Shown: one piece after another, positions 25,846-35,624 of the stretch | Layout: the number at the start of each line of letters is the position of its first letter | How positions within the stretch are numbered: position 1 is the first letter of the stretch | Origin: Acidobacteriota bacterium | Lineage (GTDB): Bacteria; Acidobacteriota; Terriglobia; Terriglobales; Acidobacteriaceae | Direction: 5' to 3' | DNA length: 64,000 nucleotides | NCBI GenBank assembly: GCA_013289765.1 | Contig: JABCZI010000004.1 | Span: forward strand, 248,001-312,000 | The notes under the pieces: model-generated | What the model saw: the letters and a program-made list of their open reading frames with translations, nothing else | Told to the model about the DNA's origin: nothing | The model's database searches: none | Translations under genes and position numbers: made by a program

Positions 25846-27330
25846 TCACTGGCTATTGCCCCTAGCCATCTTCACCGCCCGCAGCAACGCCTGCGCCTTG
25901 TTCATGGACTCGTCGAATTCCCGCGCCGGATCGGAGTCCGCGACGATCCCCGCTCCCGCCTGCAAGTATGCGTGCTTGCCTTGCATGAGCATGGTGCGAA
26001 TGCCGATGCACGAATCCAGGTTCCCCGCAAAATCGGCATAGAGGACAGATCCGCCATAGATGCCGCGGCGCACCGGTTCCAACTCTTCGATGATCTGCAT
26101 GGCTCGCACTTTCGGCGCTCCGCTCAAAGTGCCCGCGGGAAAACATGCGGCGAAGGCGTCGAGCGCACCGAGATCCTTACGCAGGGTCCCTTCCAGAGCC
26201 GAGACCAGATGCATCACGTGTGAGTAGCGTTCCACGTACATCAGGTCTTTCACCTTCACTGAGCCGTAGTCGCTGACGCGGCCCAGATCGTTGCGGCCCA
26301 GATCGACCAGCATCACATGCTCGGCGCGCTCTTTTTCGTCGGTGCGCATCTGCTGTTCGAGGCGCAAATCTTCGGCTTCATCGCGGCCGCGCGGATGCGT
26401 GCCGGCGATGGACCGGTATTCCAGCTTGCGTCCAGTGACACGCACCAGCATTTCGGGCGATGAACCGAGAATCTGTGTGTCGCCCATGCGTAAAAAATAG
26501 AGATACGGCGAAGGATTCACCTGGCGCAGCGCGCGATAAAGATCGAACGGCTCAATGCCTGGGATGAAGTCGAGCCGCTGCGACAGCACCACCTGGAAGA
26601 TGTCGCCGGCGGCAATGTATTCCTTGCAACGCTCCACGCTGCGTAAGAACTTGGCACGGGTCGTTCCCGCATGGATCTTCAGCTTTCCCGCCCTGGCCGG
26701 TTTAGTTTTGCGCCACATCGCCGGCCGCAAGCCAGCGGCGAGTTGTTTTTCGAGCACGGCAATATCACGTACAGCCCGATCATAAGCGCGGCGTGGACTC
26801 TCCCGCGAAACGTCGGCGGCGGCCACGATATGAATTTGGTGGCGCAAATGATCGAAAGCGAGCAGCCGGTCAAAAAACATCAATTCGCAATCCGGCAGGG
26901 ACAAGTCATCTTTTGCACGCTCACCGATGTTTTCCAGTTGCCGTATTACATCGTAAGAAAAATAGCCTACCGCTCCGGCGGTGAACGGCGGCAGCCCGGG
27001 AATTATGGCTGGCCGATGCTCACTCAGCAAAAGTTTCACGAATTCAAAGACGCTGCCTTGGTGCCGTTCGCGGTGCCGTCCGCGCTCGATCTCGATGACA
27101 TTCCCGCGCGCCCGCAGCCGCATGTAGGGCCGCACTCCCAGGAACGTGTAGCGGCCGATCTGCTCGCCGCGCTCGACCGACTCCAGCAAGAATGCGTGCG
27201 GCTCTTTTGCCGCAATGGACAGGAACGCGGAGACCGGCGTAAGCAAATCGGCACTCACCGATTTCACCACCGGCACCAGCGTCGCCGACCGCGCCAGACG
27301 CGAGAATTCTTTGAACTCGGGGTTAATCAT
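25846..27330 (-). CDS. trpE: Anthranilate synthase component I
   Basis: A 494-residue chorismate-binding enzyme that makes anthranilate with TrpG. The tryptophan feedback site LLES is present (residues 48-51, FLLESVERGEQIGRYTFLG). C-terminal chorismate-binding motifs include SSPEMLVRVTGRKLEYRSIAGT HPRG-type region, DLGRNDLGRVS and GTLSGAPKVRAMQIIEELE. The LLES motif and length favour TrpE over PabB. Tail to tail with trpG. Upstream 288 bases are non-coding and no trp attenuator or T-box is seen. Confidence 0.95.
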   Translation of the reverse strand: MINPEFKEFSRLARSATLVPVVKSVSADLLTPVSAFLSIAAKEPHAFLLESVERGEQIGRYTFLGVRPYMRLRARGNVIEIERGRHRERHQGSVFEFVKLLLSEHRPAIIPGLPPFTAGAVGYFSYDVIRQLENIGERAKDDLSLPDCELMFFDRLLAFDHLRHQIHIVAAADVSRESPRRAYDRAVRDIAVLEKQLAAGLRPAMWRKTKPARAGKLKIHAGTTRAKFLRSVERCKEYIAAGDIFQVVLSQRLDFIPGIEPFDLYRALRQVNPSPYLYFLRMGDTQILGSSPEMLVRVTGRKLEYRSIAGTHPRGRDEAEDLRLEQQMRTDEKERAEHVMLVDLGRNDLGRVSDYGSVKVKDLMYVERYSHVMHLVSALEGTLRKDLGALDAFAACFPAGTLSGAPKVRAMQIIEELEPVRRGIYGGSVLYADFAGNLDSCIGIRTMLMQGKHAYLQAGAGIVADSDPAREFDESMNKAQALLRAVKMARGNSQ

Positions 27331-27618
27331 TGGATAAGTTAATCATGGATAAAAAGTTTGCCGAACTCCCAACATCAACCAGCGGTCATTATAGGGTAGG
27401 GTTCAGACTTCGTTATCGCTGTAATATGGGACCCGACCTGCCCGCCAATTTGGTTTCGAACAACGATGCGGTTCCGGAAAATGTACTTTTTGCCTTAAGC
27501 GCAATTAGTTTGCGAAATAGTAATCTCGAACCACCTCAGGAATTGACGTACGCTCCCACTTAGTCCGAAGATATAAAAGACATCCCAAAGCAATCGGGCC
27601 TCATGCATTAGTAAGCCT

Positions 27619-28470
27619 ATGCGGATTAAGTTCTGGGGCGTGCGCGGTTCTACGCCGACTCCACAACCCGAAAACATGCGCTATGGAGGCAATACCTCCT
27701 GCGTCGAAGTCCGCTTCGGCGGTCAGATCTACATCTTCGATTGCGGCACGGGATTCCGCGTGCTCGGCCAGCAACTGCAAAGTGAATTCGGGGAGAAACC
27801 CTTTTCTGCCCACGTCTTCGTCTCCCACTTTCATTGGGACCACATTCAAGGCATGCCCTTCTTCCGCCCGCTGTACGCGAATCCGGAGAGCCGCTTTCTT
27901 TTTCAATGCTCGGCTCGAACGCGCAGCCTGAAGCAGGTCCTGGCTGATCAGATGGCCGCTCCTTACTTCCCGGTAAAAATCGATGAGATGAAAGCACAGC
28001 GCGAGTTTTACGACATCGAGAGCGGACGCATCACCCTCGAGGACGGCGTGCAGCTGCAGACTGCATGGCTTAACCATCCCCAGGGATGCATGGGCTTCCG
28101 CCTGGAAACGAAAGATGGAATCCTGGTCTACGCCACCGACAACGAACCCGGCGACGCCAGCTTCGACAAAGCCGTGCGCAAACTCGCCGAGGGCGCGGAC
28201 GTGCTCATCTACGACGCGCAATATCTCCCGGAAGAATATGAAGCGCGCCGCCGGGGCTGGGGACACAGCCATTGGCGCGAAGCCGTCAACGTAGTAATGC
28301 AGAGCGGCGCAAAAGAGCTTGTGCTCTTCCACCACGATCCCGACCACACCGACGCCGTGATCGACAAAGTCGTGAAGGAAGCTCGCAATTACTACCCCAA
28401 AGTGCGGGCCGCGGCTGAAGGGATGGAGATTAACCTGAAAGGTAAAAACCAGTCATCTGCGTCGGATTGA
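27619..28470 (+). CDS. Metallo-beta-lactamase-fold hydrolase (cyclic phosphodiesterase-like)
   Basis: A 283-residue MBL-fold enzyme. The metal motif is HFHWDH (His70, His72, Asp74, His75). Opening MRIKFWGVRGSTPTPQP and YGGNTSCVEVRFGGQIYIFDCGTGFR place it in the PhnP/RNaseZ-like phosphodiesterase subgroup. The later WGHSHWREAVNVV and LVLFHHDPDHTD motifs are typical of its relatives. Substrate unknown. Standalone gene, 288 bases from trpE start and 208 from gdh. Confidence 0.9.
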   Translation: MRIKFWGVRGSTPTPQPENMRYGGNTSCVEVRFGGQIYIFDCGTGFRVLGQQLQSEFGEKPFSAHVFVSHFHWDHIQGMPFFRPLYANPESRFLFQCSARTRSLKQVLADQMAAPYFPVKIDEMKAQREFYDIESGRITLEDGVQLQTAWLNHPQGCMGFRLETKDGILVYATDNEPGDASFDKAVRKLAEGADVLIYDAQYLPEEYEARRRGWGHSHWREAVNVVMQSGAKELVLFHHDPDHTDAVIDKVVKEARNYYPKVRAAAEGMEINLKGKNQSSASD

Positions 28471-28678
28471 AGTTTAGAGTGGAGTTGGTGCTGGCCGCGC
28501 AACGCCCGTCCCGCAAGCTGTTTCATTATGGGATTCCTGTCATGTTCTCCGCCTTGCTTCCCCACCATCCCGGCTCATATACTCTGAAGGTTTGCCCGTT
28601 CATTCCGGGAACTCGTCCCGGCGCCGGCCAATACCTTGCTTCGAGGTAAAGAATCGCAATCATTCCGGAGATCAAATT

Positions 28679-29956
28679 ATGAGTACCCTGACCACCCCTC
28701 CGCAAGTCGACAAAGAAAGCAATCCATGGGAGTCGCAGCGGGCGCGTTTTGACCTGGCTGCGCAAAAACTCAACCTTGATGACGGACTGTGGCGGGTTTT
28801 GCGCTATCCCAACCGCGAGCTGACAGTCTACATTCCGGTGCAGATGGATGACGGGCATCTCGAGGTCTTCACCGGATTTCGCGTGCAGCACTCGATCGCG
28901 CGCGGCCCCGCCAAAGGCGGCATTCGCTACGCTCCCGACGTCACGCTCGATGAAGTGCGCGCTCTCGCCAGCTGGATGACCTGGAAGTGCGCCGTGGTTA
29001 ACATTCCCTTTGGCGGAGCCAAGGGCGGCGTGATCTGCGATCCGCACAAGATGTCGATGGGCGAAATCGAGCGCATGACGCGGCGCTATACCTCGGAGCT
29101 GATCGAATTTATCGGTCCGGAAAAAGACGTCCCAGCCCCCGACGTCAACACCAACGAGCAAATCATGGCGTGGATGATGGATACCTATTCCATGCACATG
29201 CGGCAGACCGTAACGGCGGTCGTGACCGGCAAGCCGATCAACATCGGCGGCTCGCGCGGACGCCGCGAGGCCACGGGCCGCGGCGTGATGGTGGTATGCG
29301 ACGAAGCCATCAAGAAGCTAGGCTTGTCTCGCGAAAGCAGCCGCGTGATTGTTCAGGGCTTTGGCAACGTGGGTTCGAACGCTGCACAGCTAATGCATCA
29401 GGCGGGATACAAAGTAATAGGCATCGCCGAAGTGGGTGGCGGCCTCTACAACAAGAATGGAATCGATCTGAACAAGTTAGTGGAATTCCGGCAGAAAAAC
29501 GGGACCGTACACGGATTCCCCGATGCGGAGAAATACGATCCCGCCGAGTTGTTGACGACCGATTGCGAAATCCTCATTCCTGCCGCGACCGAGAATGTCA
29601 TTACGTCGCGCAATGTCGATCGCGTGAAATGCCGTATTCTGGCTGAAGGAGCAAACGGACCAACCACTTCGGCCGCGGACGATGTTCTCACCGACAAAGG
29701 CGTATTCGTCATTCCAGACATCCTGGCGAACGCCGGCGGCGTAACCACTTCGTACTTCGAATGGGTTCAGGATCGCCAGGGCTATTTCTGGAAAGAATCG
29801 GTAGTCAATGAGCAACTGGAAGAGATCATGATCTCATCCTTTGGCGATGTCGTCCGCTATGCCGAGACCCACCGCGTCAACAACCGCATCGCTGCCTACA
29901 TGCTGGCCATTGATCGCGTGGCTTACACCATTCGCCAGCGCGGAATATACGCGTAA
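28679..29956 (+). CDS. gdhA: Glutamate dehydrogenase
   Basis: A 425-residue Glu/Leu/Phe/Val dehydrogenase. Catalytic Lys115 lies in PFGGAKGGV; the substrate region [11 protein letters not shown] and the dinucleotide fold [12 protein letters not shown] are also visible, with [15 protein letters not shown] near the end. It interconverts glutamate and 2-oxoglutarate. Chosen start ATG 28679 has GGAG 8 bases upstream; the longer frame to 28592 is not supported. Monocistronic. Confidence 0.96.
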   Translation: MSTLTTPPQVDKESNPWESQRARFDLAAQKLNLDDGLWRVLRYPNRELTVYIPVQMDDGHLEVFTGFRVQHSIARGPAKGGIRYAPDVTLDEVRALASWMTWKCAVVNIPFGGAKGGVICDPHKMSMGEIERMTRRYTSELIEFIGPEKDVPAPDVNTNEQIMAWMMDTYSMHMRQTVTAVVTGKPINIGGSRGRREATGRGVMVVCDEAIKKLGLSRESSRVIVQGFGNVGSNAAQLMHQAGYKVIGIAEVGGGLYNKNGIDLNKLVEFRQKNGTVHGFPDAEKYDPAELLTTDCEILIPAATENVITSRNVDRVKCRILAEGANGPTTSAADDVLTDKGVFVIPDILANAGGVTTSYFEWVQDRQGYFWKESVVNEQLEEIMISSFGDVVRYAETHRVNNRIAAYMLAIDRVAYTIRQRGIYA

Positions 29957-30050
29957 GGAGCCTACGTACGCGAGAGTGGAGTTGTAGCCTGCTTTGAAAG
30001 GGCGCGCCTTTAGTCGCTCCGTAACTGATTCCGATTCGGGTTTGGTGGAG

Positions 30051-30101
30051 CAGCGCTTCAGCGCTGGATTAAGGTGCTTATTTTAGAATCGGCTTTAGCC
30101 G
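30051..30101. repeat. REP-like palindrome pair
   Basis: CAGCGC-TTCA-GCGCTG (30051-30066) and CGGCT-TT-AGCCG (30090-30101) are two short perfect hairpins in the gdhA-HhH gap. Similar CGGCTTTAGCCGC sequences are familiar as dispersed palindromes in this phylum (from memory). A genome-wide count was not possible. Confidence 0.55.
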
Positions 30102-30129
30102 CTGAGGTTTAATCGCAGATGGAGGATCG

Positions 30130-30474
30130 ATGAACTCTATACCCAAAAAGTTAATCGCCCGCATCCTACCCTTGTTTCTCGCATTCTTCCTGCTGCAGGC
30201 AGCCATCCCCATCCAATCTTTCGCAGCGCCCGCACCTGAAGCAGCGGCGGCCGATAAACTCGACCTCAATACCGCAACCAAAGACCAACTGAAAGCTCTC
30301 CCCGGCATTGGCGACGTTTATTCGCAGAAAATTATTGACGGCCGCCCGTACCGCACGAAGCTTGATCTGGTGCACAAGAAAATTATTCCTCAGTCCACTT
30401 ACGACAAGATTAAGGATCAAATCATCGCCAAGCAGCCGAAGCCCAGCGCCATGACTCCGAGCGCGCCCAAGTAG
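30130..30474 (+). CDS. Exported helix-hairpin-helix protein (ComEA-like)
   Basis: A 114-residue protein: signal peptide ([20 protein letters not shown], then FAAPAPE), then one HhH domain: [19 protein letters not shown] and [20 protein letters not shown]. HhH domains bind DNA in a sequence-independent way. ComEA uses this in DNA uptake. Here it is a free periplasmic version without the SLBB/anchor part. Ribosome site GGAGG upstream of ATG 30130. It is followed by a GNAT gene after 15 bases. Confidence 0.88.
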   Translation: MNSIPKKLIARILPLFLAFFLLQAAIPIQSFAAPAPEAAAADKLDLNTATKDQLKALPGIGDVYSQKIIDGRPYRTKLDLVHKKIIPQSTYDKIKDQIIAKQPKPSAMTPSAPK

Positions 30475-30489
30475 TTGGACTCGACTGGA

Positions 30490-31302
30490 ATGCCGTTCTC
30501 CGACCTCTCACTGTCGCGCCGCTTGGAGCGTGCCGAAGGTCACGCCTGCCTTCAGTTCGCGGAAGCGCGGCGCTTGACATTTCCCGACAGCAGATCGGAA
30601 TGGATTGAGTGTGCAGGCGCATACGCCGTCTTCGATGGGGTCGACTCTCCCACAACTCAAACCTTTGGACTCGGCTTGTTCGAAGAATTGACTGTGCCCA
30701 CCCTCGACACTATCGAACGCTTCTTTTTTGACCGCGGAGCCTCCGTCGATCATGAAGTAAGTCCGCTGGTCGGGGTTTCTGCCCTGGATTTGCTTTGCTC
30801 CCGTGGGTACAGACCCATCGAGATCAGCAACGTTCTCTACCGTCCCGTCGAAACTCACTCTCCGGAACATCTCAACAACATCAAAGTGCGCGTCACCGGC
30901 CCGGACGAGGCGCAACTATGGAATCACATCAGCGTTCGGGGTTGGTCGCACGACCATCCTGAGATCAAGGATTTTCTTCTACAATTTGGCGCGGTCGCTG
31001 CCGCGAGGAAGCACAGTGTATGCTTCCTCGCCGAAGTTGATGGCCAGCCTGGAGCCGCGGGAGTCCTCTCCATACATGAAGGAGTAGCGCTGTTCGGCGG
31101 CGCCGCGACCGTTCCGGAGTTGCGCCGTCGCGGCCTGCAAGCCGCGCTCATGGCCGAACGCATGCACTATGCGTCCGAACACGGTTGCGACCTGGCTATG
31201 ATGGTCGCGCAAGCCGCCAGCAATTCCCAGCGCAATGCCGAGCGCAAAGGCTTCCGCGTCGCCTACACGCGTACCAAGTGGCATCTGAAATCTGTTTCAT
31301 AA
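30490..31302 (+). CDS. GNAT family N-acetyltransferase (C-terminal domain)
   Basis: A 270-residue protein with a GNAT fold in the second half: VALFGGAATVPELRRRGLQAALMAERMHYASEHGCDL and NSQRNAERKGFRVAYTR. The first half is an unrecognised N-terminal domain (possibly a duplicated GNAT-like fold). ATG 30490 is preferred; a TTG directly at 30475 after the HhH stop is possible. Substrate unknown. Probably co-transcribed with the HhH gene. Confidence 0.85.
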   Translation: MPFSDLSLSRRLERAEGHACLQFAEARRLTFPDSRSEWIECAGAYAVFDGVDSPTTQTFGLGLFEELTVPTLDTIERFFFDRGASVDHEVSPLVGVSALDLLCSRGYRPIEISNVLYRPVETHSPEHLNNIKVRVTGPDEAQLWNHISVRGWSHDHPEIKDFLLQFGAVAAARKHSVCFLAEVDGQPGAAGVLSIHEGVALFGGAATVPELRRRGLQAALMAERMHYASEHGCDLAMMVAQAASNSQRNAERKGFRVAYTRTKWHLKSVS

Positions 31303-31447
31303 ATAGCAAGAACGCACTTGCAGGCCAAGAGGTTCGCTCCGTACAAAACCAGTCGCTGCCTGGAACGATGCATTGTTGCCTTCCCCGGCATCGTGGAGGA
31401 TAATCGAATTATCTTCCGGCCGCCTGCTGGAAGATTGCCGAGCCGCG

Positions 31448-32128
31448 GTGAACCTGCCTAACTCCATCACGCTGATCCGCATCTGCAGCATTCCTCTGCT
31501 GATTTGGATCTTATCGTCCAATCATTTCAGCAGCGAACACGGGGCTAAAGAACTGCTCGCGTCGGCGATATTCGTCGCCGCCTCCATGACCGACGGCATC
31601 GATGGATACTTGGCCCGCAAGCGCGGCCAGATCACGACTATCGGCATTCTCCTCGATCCCATGGCCGACAAGCTTCTGATCGCCGCTGCCTTCGTCACCC
31701 TGGTGCAATTCAATCCCACGCTGGTGCCCGCATGGATCGCGGTAATCATCATTGGCCGCGAATTCTTGGTGAGCGGTTTGCGCTCCATCGCGGCGTCGGG
31801 CGGCTTCACTATCGAAGCCAGCGAACTCGGCAAGTTCAAGATGGTCGTACAGATCGTGTCCGTGGTCGCGGTGATCCTTGACCATCGCTGGAAAGAATGG
31901 CCGGTTTACGGAAACTTCGTTCTTCCGGTGCATTGGATCGCCTACGCCGCAATCTGGTTCGTGGTCTGCGTTTCGCTGGTCTCGGCCATCGATTATTTTG
32001 CCGCGTTCTGGTCAAAGATTGACCGGCGCGTTTCCAAACGGCGGCGTCGCGCATTTATTCTCAGCCGGCGCCCGAAGCCGCAACCGGCCTCACGGCCCGC
32101 GGATGCCGATGTCGCTCCCACCGCCTAA
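31448..32128 (+). CDS. pgsA: CDP-diacylglycerol-glycerol-3-phosphate 3-phosphatidyltransferase
   Basis: A 226-residue CDP-alcohol phosphatidyltransferase, committing CDP-DAG to phosphatidylglycerol. The catalytic motif is complete: DGIDGYLARKRGQ, TTIGILLDPMADKLL. N-terminal NLPNSITLIRICSIPLLIW is the usual start and supports GTG 31448 over an upstream in-frame ATG (31373). Several membrane segments. The C-terminus is Arg-rich (RVSKRRRRAF). It overlaps the next gene by 26 bases. Confidence 0.93.
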   Translation: MNLPNSITLIRICSIPLLIWILSSNHFSSEHGAKELLASAIFVAASMTDGIDGYLARKRGQITTIGILLDPMADKLLIAAAFVTLVQFNPTLVPAWIAVIIIGREFLVSGLRSIAASGGFTIEASELGKFKMVVQIVSVVAVILDHRWKEWPVYGNFVLPVHWIAYAAIWFVVCVSLVSAIDYFAAFWSKIDRRVSKRRRRAFILSRRPKPQPASRPADADVAPTA

Positions 32129-32762
32129 TTCGTTCCCAGGATTGCTCACCGCGCCAGAAGTCCGGGCCGAAGGCGGCAAGTCTGTATCCTGCACAACTTC
32201 AAGCCAGAATGGTTCCACACAAGAATTCTCCCAGCAAGAACGCGCCCAGTTGCTTCGCCTGGCGCACGACTCCATTTCTTCTGCGCTGGAGAAAAGTGGT
32301 GAGATTTCTCTGGATGTTCCGAATCCCCGTTTCGCCGAGCCTCGTGGAGCCTTCACTTCGCTTTATCTACGGGGCGAACTGCGGGGATGCGTCGGCTACG
32401 TTGACCCTCGTTATCCGGTCTATCGAGCGGTGGCGGAAACTGCTCGGGCCGCTGCTTTCGATGACAACCGCTTTCCTCCGGTCACCAAAGAAGAAGCTCC
32501 TCATCTCGCAATCGAGCTAAGCATCCTCTCGCGCCCACAACCGATCCTAGCCGGAGAGGTTGAGGTCGGCCGCCACGGACTTCTCGTAAATTGGCATGGT
32601 CATCGCGGCCTGCTGCTACCTCAGGTTCCTGTCGAACACGGATGGGACCGCGCTACCTTCCTGGAACAAACTTGCCGCAAGGCCGGCTTGCCTGCGGATG
32701 CATGGCAACATGGCGCGATTATCGAGGCCTTCACCGCTGAGGTTTTTGGTGACAAGACCTAG
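32103..32762 (+). CDS. AMMECR1 domain protein
   Basis: A 219-residue AMMECR1/PH0010-family protein. The core is FSQQERAQLLRLAHDSI, FAEPRGAFTSLYLRGELRGCVGYVDP, and VEHGWDRATFLEQTCRKAGLP. AMMECR1 proteins are widespread and their role is unknown; in some genomes they are fused or next to MEMO1-like and radical SAM genes, but not here. The ATG at 32103 overlaps the pgsA end by 26 bases in another frame, so it is probably co-expressed. Confidence 0.85.
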   Translation: MPMSLPPPNSFPGLLTAPEVRAEGGKSVSCTTSSQNGSTQEFSQQERAQLLRLAHDSISSALEKSGEISLDVPNPRFAEPRGAFTSLYLRGELRGCVGYVDPRYPVYRAVAETARAAAFDDNRFPPVTKEEAPHLAIELSILSRPQPILAGEVEVGRHGLLVNWHGHRGLLLPQVPVEHGWDRATFLEQTCRKAGLPADAWQHGAIIEAFTAEVFGDKT

Positions 32763-32787
32763 CAGTGATAGTGCAGTGGTCAGCGTA

Positions 32788-32815
32788 AAGCCGGGACGGT
32801 CACCTGTCCCGGTTT
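32788..32815. terminator. Possible bidirectional terminator hairpin
   Basis: CCGGGAC (32791-32797) pairs with GTCCCGG (32806-32812), flanked by AA on one side and TT on the other. It lies between AMMECR1 (+) and the convergent exported-protein gene (-), so it could stop both. The T tracts are short, so support is moderate. Confidence 0.55.
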
Positions 32816-32875
32816 ATACACTTGCGAACTTACCACTCGAACTTTCCACTGTTTCACAGATCACTGGCCATTGCT

Positions 32876-33841
32876 TTACTGCGTTTGTTCGTCCAATTCC
32901 ACTCCGTCACCGACGTGGACATCCTCAACGGAGAACACAATCATTCCCGTCGCCGTAGTCGGAGTGGTTCCGATGACGACAATTTCTGCGACCGCACGAC
33001 GCGGCAGATCTCGCACGTGAATTACCGGACCGTTACCTTTTTGAAACATGCCGGGATCGAAGGAAGGTTGCTTCTTCTGCGTGTCTTCGCTGAGTGTTGC
33101 CTGAAACGAAAGCGAATCTACCGGATCTTTCAGGTCCGTTTCGTAGCTGCGCACGGCGCGGAAATAGTCGCCGACCTTTACGCCTTGGTTGGCGCCCACG
33201 TTGAAATAGAGCGCTCGACCTGTCCCCAATTCCGTGTCAAAATCTTTGCCCATCACGATGCGTCCTGAGACTTTACCGCTAGGAGGCAGAAAACGGTCAA
33301 ATCGCGTCGGCGCGTGAAAAGGCACCATCGCCTTTTCGGCAAAAGGAATCGCTGTGTCGCCAGGGTTGATCGGGTCACAGGAGTATTCCACCTGCGCCAC
33401 GGCGGTCTTATGGCGTGTGTCGATCACGCGAACTCGGCCAACCACTTCATACGGCTGTCCGGTCGCCTTGAGCAACTTCCGCTGGCCGGGAAATGTTTCG
33501 TACTCGTTTACGTCCCGCAGAGCGCGGATAATCTCATACTGCGCACCCGCGCTGTAACCCGCGCCCATTAGGTAAACGACCTCGCCGTTGGCGTATTTCG
33601 TGGTCTGCGGCGTCTGCAGTCCGCCCGCCACATAGTTGGCGTCGGGCAAAGTCTGCCGGCTGATGAAACCAGCGCAATATATATCTGCGTAAGTCGGCGT
33701 CAGCACGCGTTCGATGGGAAAACCAACGGATGTCTGAATGGTACCGTCTGGCGTGGTCGCTTCGGTTCGCATCCCATTCGGGCCCGATTGGCTCCACGCT
33801 GCGCTAGCGGTCAACAACAACAACATTCCTAGTTTCTTCAT
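32876..33841 (-). CDS. Exported protein of unknown family (321 aa)
   Basis: A 321-residue protein with a signal peptide (MKKLGMLLLLTASAAWS then QSG). The ATG at 33841 follows TCGGAGGTAAC, an excellent ribosome site; a longer frame to 33940 is rejected. A central beta-rich part starts PIERVLTPTYADIYCAGFIS, followed by VVYLMGAGYSAGAQYEIIRAL and VGDYFRAVRSYE. The pattern of GxxVKVGDYFRA is similar to the C-terminal surface-protein repeats of flagellar T or LPS-assembly proteins, but no family is assigned. It is divergent from aroDE. Confidence 0.78.
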   Translation of the reverse strand: MKKLGMLLLLTASAAWSQSGPNGMRTEATTPDGTIQTSVGFPIERVLTPTYADIYCAGFISRQTLPDANYVAGGLQTPQTTKYANGEVVYLMGAGYSAGAQYEIIRALRDVNEYETFPGQRKLLKATGQPYEVVGRVRVIDTRHKTAVAQVEYSCDPINPGDTAIPFAEKAMVPFHAPTRFDRFLPPSGKVSGRIVMGKDFDTELGTGRALYFNVGANQGVKVGDYFRAVRSYETDLKDPVDSLSFQATLSEDTQKKQPSFDPGMFQKGNGPVIHVRDLPRRAVAEIVVIGTTPTTATGMIVFSVEDVHVGDGVELDEQTQ

Positions 33842-34049
33842 GTTACCTCCGAGAAGAGACACACTACGCCCCCTCTCCAGCAAAATGCCATGGAAGCAAG
33901 GCTCAATTGGGACGGTAACAAGGGGGTAAGAGGGGGTCAAGGTTACGAGGGTGTCAGGCGCTTCCGGGAAACAGGGTTTTTCTTGGGTTTTACGAATCCC
34001 TGTTGCATCTGCTATTCAGCCCCTGTAAGATTCGCTGCCGAACCTATCG

Positions 34050-35624
34050 ATGATTTCTGCCGCCAATAGCTACTCGCCTCGTCTCCTACCCCTGCGTCTG
34101 CCGCGGGTCTGTGTGGCGCTTACCGCCACCGATCCCTCAGAACTGATCGATAAAGCCGAATCGATAATTCGCGATAACCCCTTCCTGGAGTTCAGGTTGG
34201 ACTACATTTCAAAGCCCGCCCTCGCGCTGCCGAAGATCAAGCATTTCTTCGAGACTCACCCGGGCACGACCGTTATTGCCACCTGCCGCCGGGTTGCCAG
34301 TGGAGGCAAGTTTCGCGGCTCAATCGCGGCTCAGCTCGACATTCTTGCAAAGGCCTCGGCCGCAGGATGCCAACTGGTCGATGTTGAACTGCAGACCGCT
34401 CTGAAATGTAAGCCGGCGCAACTGCAGAAGCTGCGGACTCGTTCCGGTTTGATCCTTTCGTTTCACGATTTTCGAGGCACGAAGAAGCTCGACGAAACGC
34501 TGGAAAAAATGCGCGCGTTTCCCGCCGACTTCTACAAAGTGGTCAGCACGGCGACCACACTTTCCGACAACGTCTTGATGATGCAGTTTCTGGGACGCGA
34601 AGCCGATAAGCAGCCGCTGATCGGCATCTGCATGGGCGAACAAGGACTCATCAGCCGCATCGTTGCGGTTCGCGCCGGCAGCGTATTCACTTTCGCCTCT
34701 ACAGGGCAGGGAGAGGAAACTGCTCCCGGGCAGGTCACCGCCCAGGAATTGCGCAGTGTTTACCGGATCGAAACCGTCGATGCCGCCACCCGTGTTTACG
34801 GCGTTGCCGGAGATCCCGTCGCTCACTCGCTCTCTCCGGCCATCATGAACGCGGCCTTTCGCCGCGAGAACGTCAATGCCGTCTATCTTCCACTGCACGC
34901 TAAGACTCTCAAAGATCTCCTACACTGCGTGCGGGAGATTCCCATCCACGGCCTCAGCATCACCATGCCGTACAAGGAAGCGATTCTTCCTCACCTCGAT
35001 AACACGGACTCACACACTACGAAAATTGGCGCCTGCAATACAGTTGTGCGCGCTCAAGATGGAAAACTCTACGGCTTCAATACCGACACCTCTGGAGTCG
35101 TTCGCCCTCTTGAACGCCGGCTCAGCACGCTGCAGGACGCAAAGATTCTGGTGCTCGGCGCCGGAGGCGCAGCCCGCGCTGCTGTCTTCGGGCTGAAAGA
35201 ACGCGGAGCGGAAGTTTTCATTCTCAACCGCAGCGTCGCTGCTGCACAAAAACTTGCTCGCCGCGCCCATGCGCGCTCCATCAAACGCGCCGACCTGAAG
35301 AAGTTTGCCTTCGATGTGATCATCAACGCCACGCCGGTCGGCATGGGCAACTCGCGCGAGACTCCGCTACAAGAAAAAGAAATCAACGCGCGCTACGTCT
35401 TTGACATGATTTACGATCCCGCGGAAACGCGCTTGCTGCAGCTCGCCAAAGAGCGTGGAGCGCAAATCATCCCGGGCATTGAAATGTTCGTCCATCAAGC
35501 CGCCCGCCAGTTTGAAATTTGGACCGGGAAGCCCGCCCCGCAGGACGACATGCTGCAAGTGGTGACGTTAGCTTTGCAGGAGCGAGCGGTCCGCGCTGCG
35601 GCCACGCCGGCGAAGAAGAAGTGA
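34050..35624 (+). CDS. aroDE: Bifunctional 3-dehydroquinate dehydratase / shikimate dehydrogenase
   Basis: A 524-residue fusion for two successive shikimate-pathway steps. Residues 18-245 are a type I DHQ dehydratase with the Schiff-base Lys163 (FYKVVSTAT) and base His139 (SFHDFRG). Residues 248-515 are shikimate dehydrogenase: SLSPAIMN (Ser260, Ser262), Lys309 in TMPYKE, NTDTSGV and the NADP-loop GAGGAARAAVFGL. The same order occurs in plant and chlamydial AroDE. ATG 34050. Monocistronic in this window; the intergenic region downstream holds no gene. Confidence 0.96.
   Translation: MISAANSYSPRLLPLRLPRVCVALTATDPSELIDKAESIIRDNPFLEFRLDYISKPALALPKIKHFFETHPGTTVIATCRRVASGGKFRGSIAAQLDILAKASAAGCQLVDVELQTALKCKPAQLQKLRTRSGLILSFHDFRGTKKLDETLEKMRAFPADFYKVVSTATTLSDNVLMMQFLGREADKQPLIGICMGEQGLISRIVAVRAGSVFTFASTGQGEETAPGQVTAQELRSVYRIETVDAATRVYGVAGDPVAHSLSPAIMNAAFRRENVNAVYLPLHAKTLKDLLHCVREIPIHGLSITMPYKEAILPHLDNTDSHTTKIGACNTVVRAQDGKLYGFNTDTSGVVRPLERRLSTLQDAKILVLGAGGAARAAVFGLKERGAEVFILNRSVAAAQKLARRAHARSIKRADLKKFAFDVIINATPVGMGNSRETPLQEKEINARYVFDMIYDPAETRLLQLAKERGAQIIPGIEMFVHQAARQFEIWTGKPAPQDDMLQVVTLALQERAVRAAATPAKKK

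Noticed and set aside
27330-27563. A possible 77-residue gene between trpE and the MBL hydrolase
   Set aside because: Start overlaps the trpE start region, no ribosome site, no family, and composition unlike neighbouring genes.
27331-27618. Search for a trp attenuator or T-box upstream of trpE
   Set aside because: No leader peptide with Trp codons, T-box core or terminator pair is seen.
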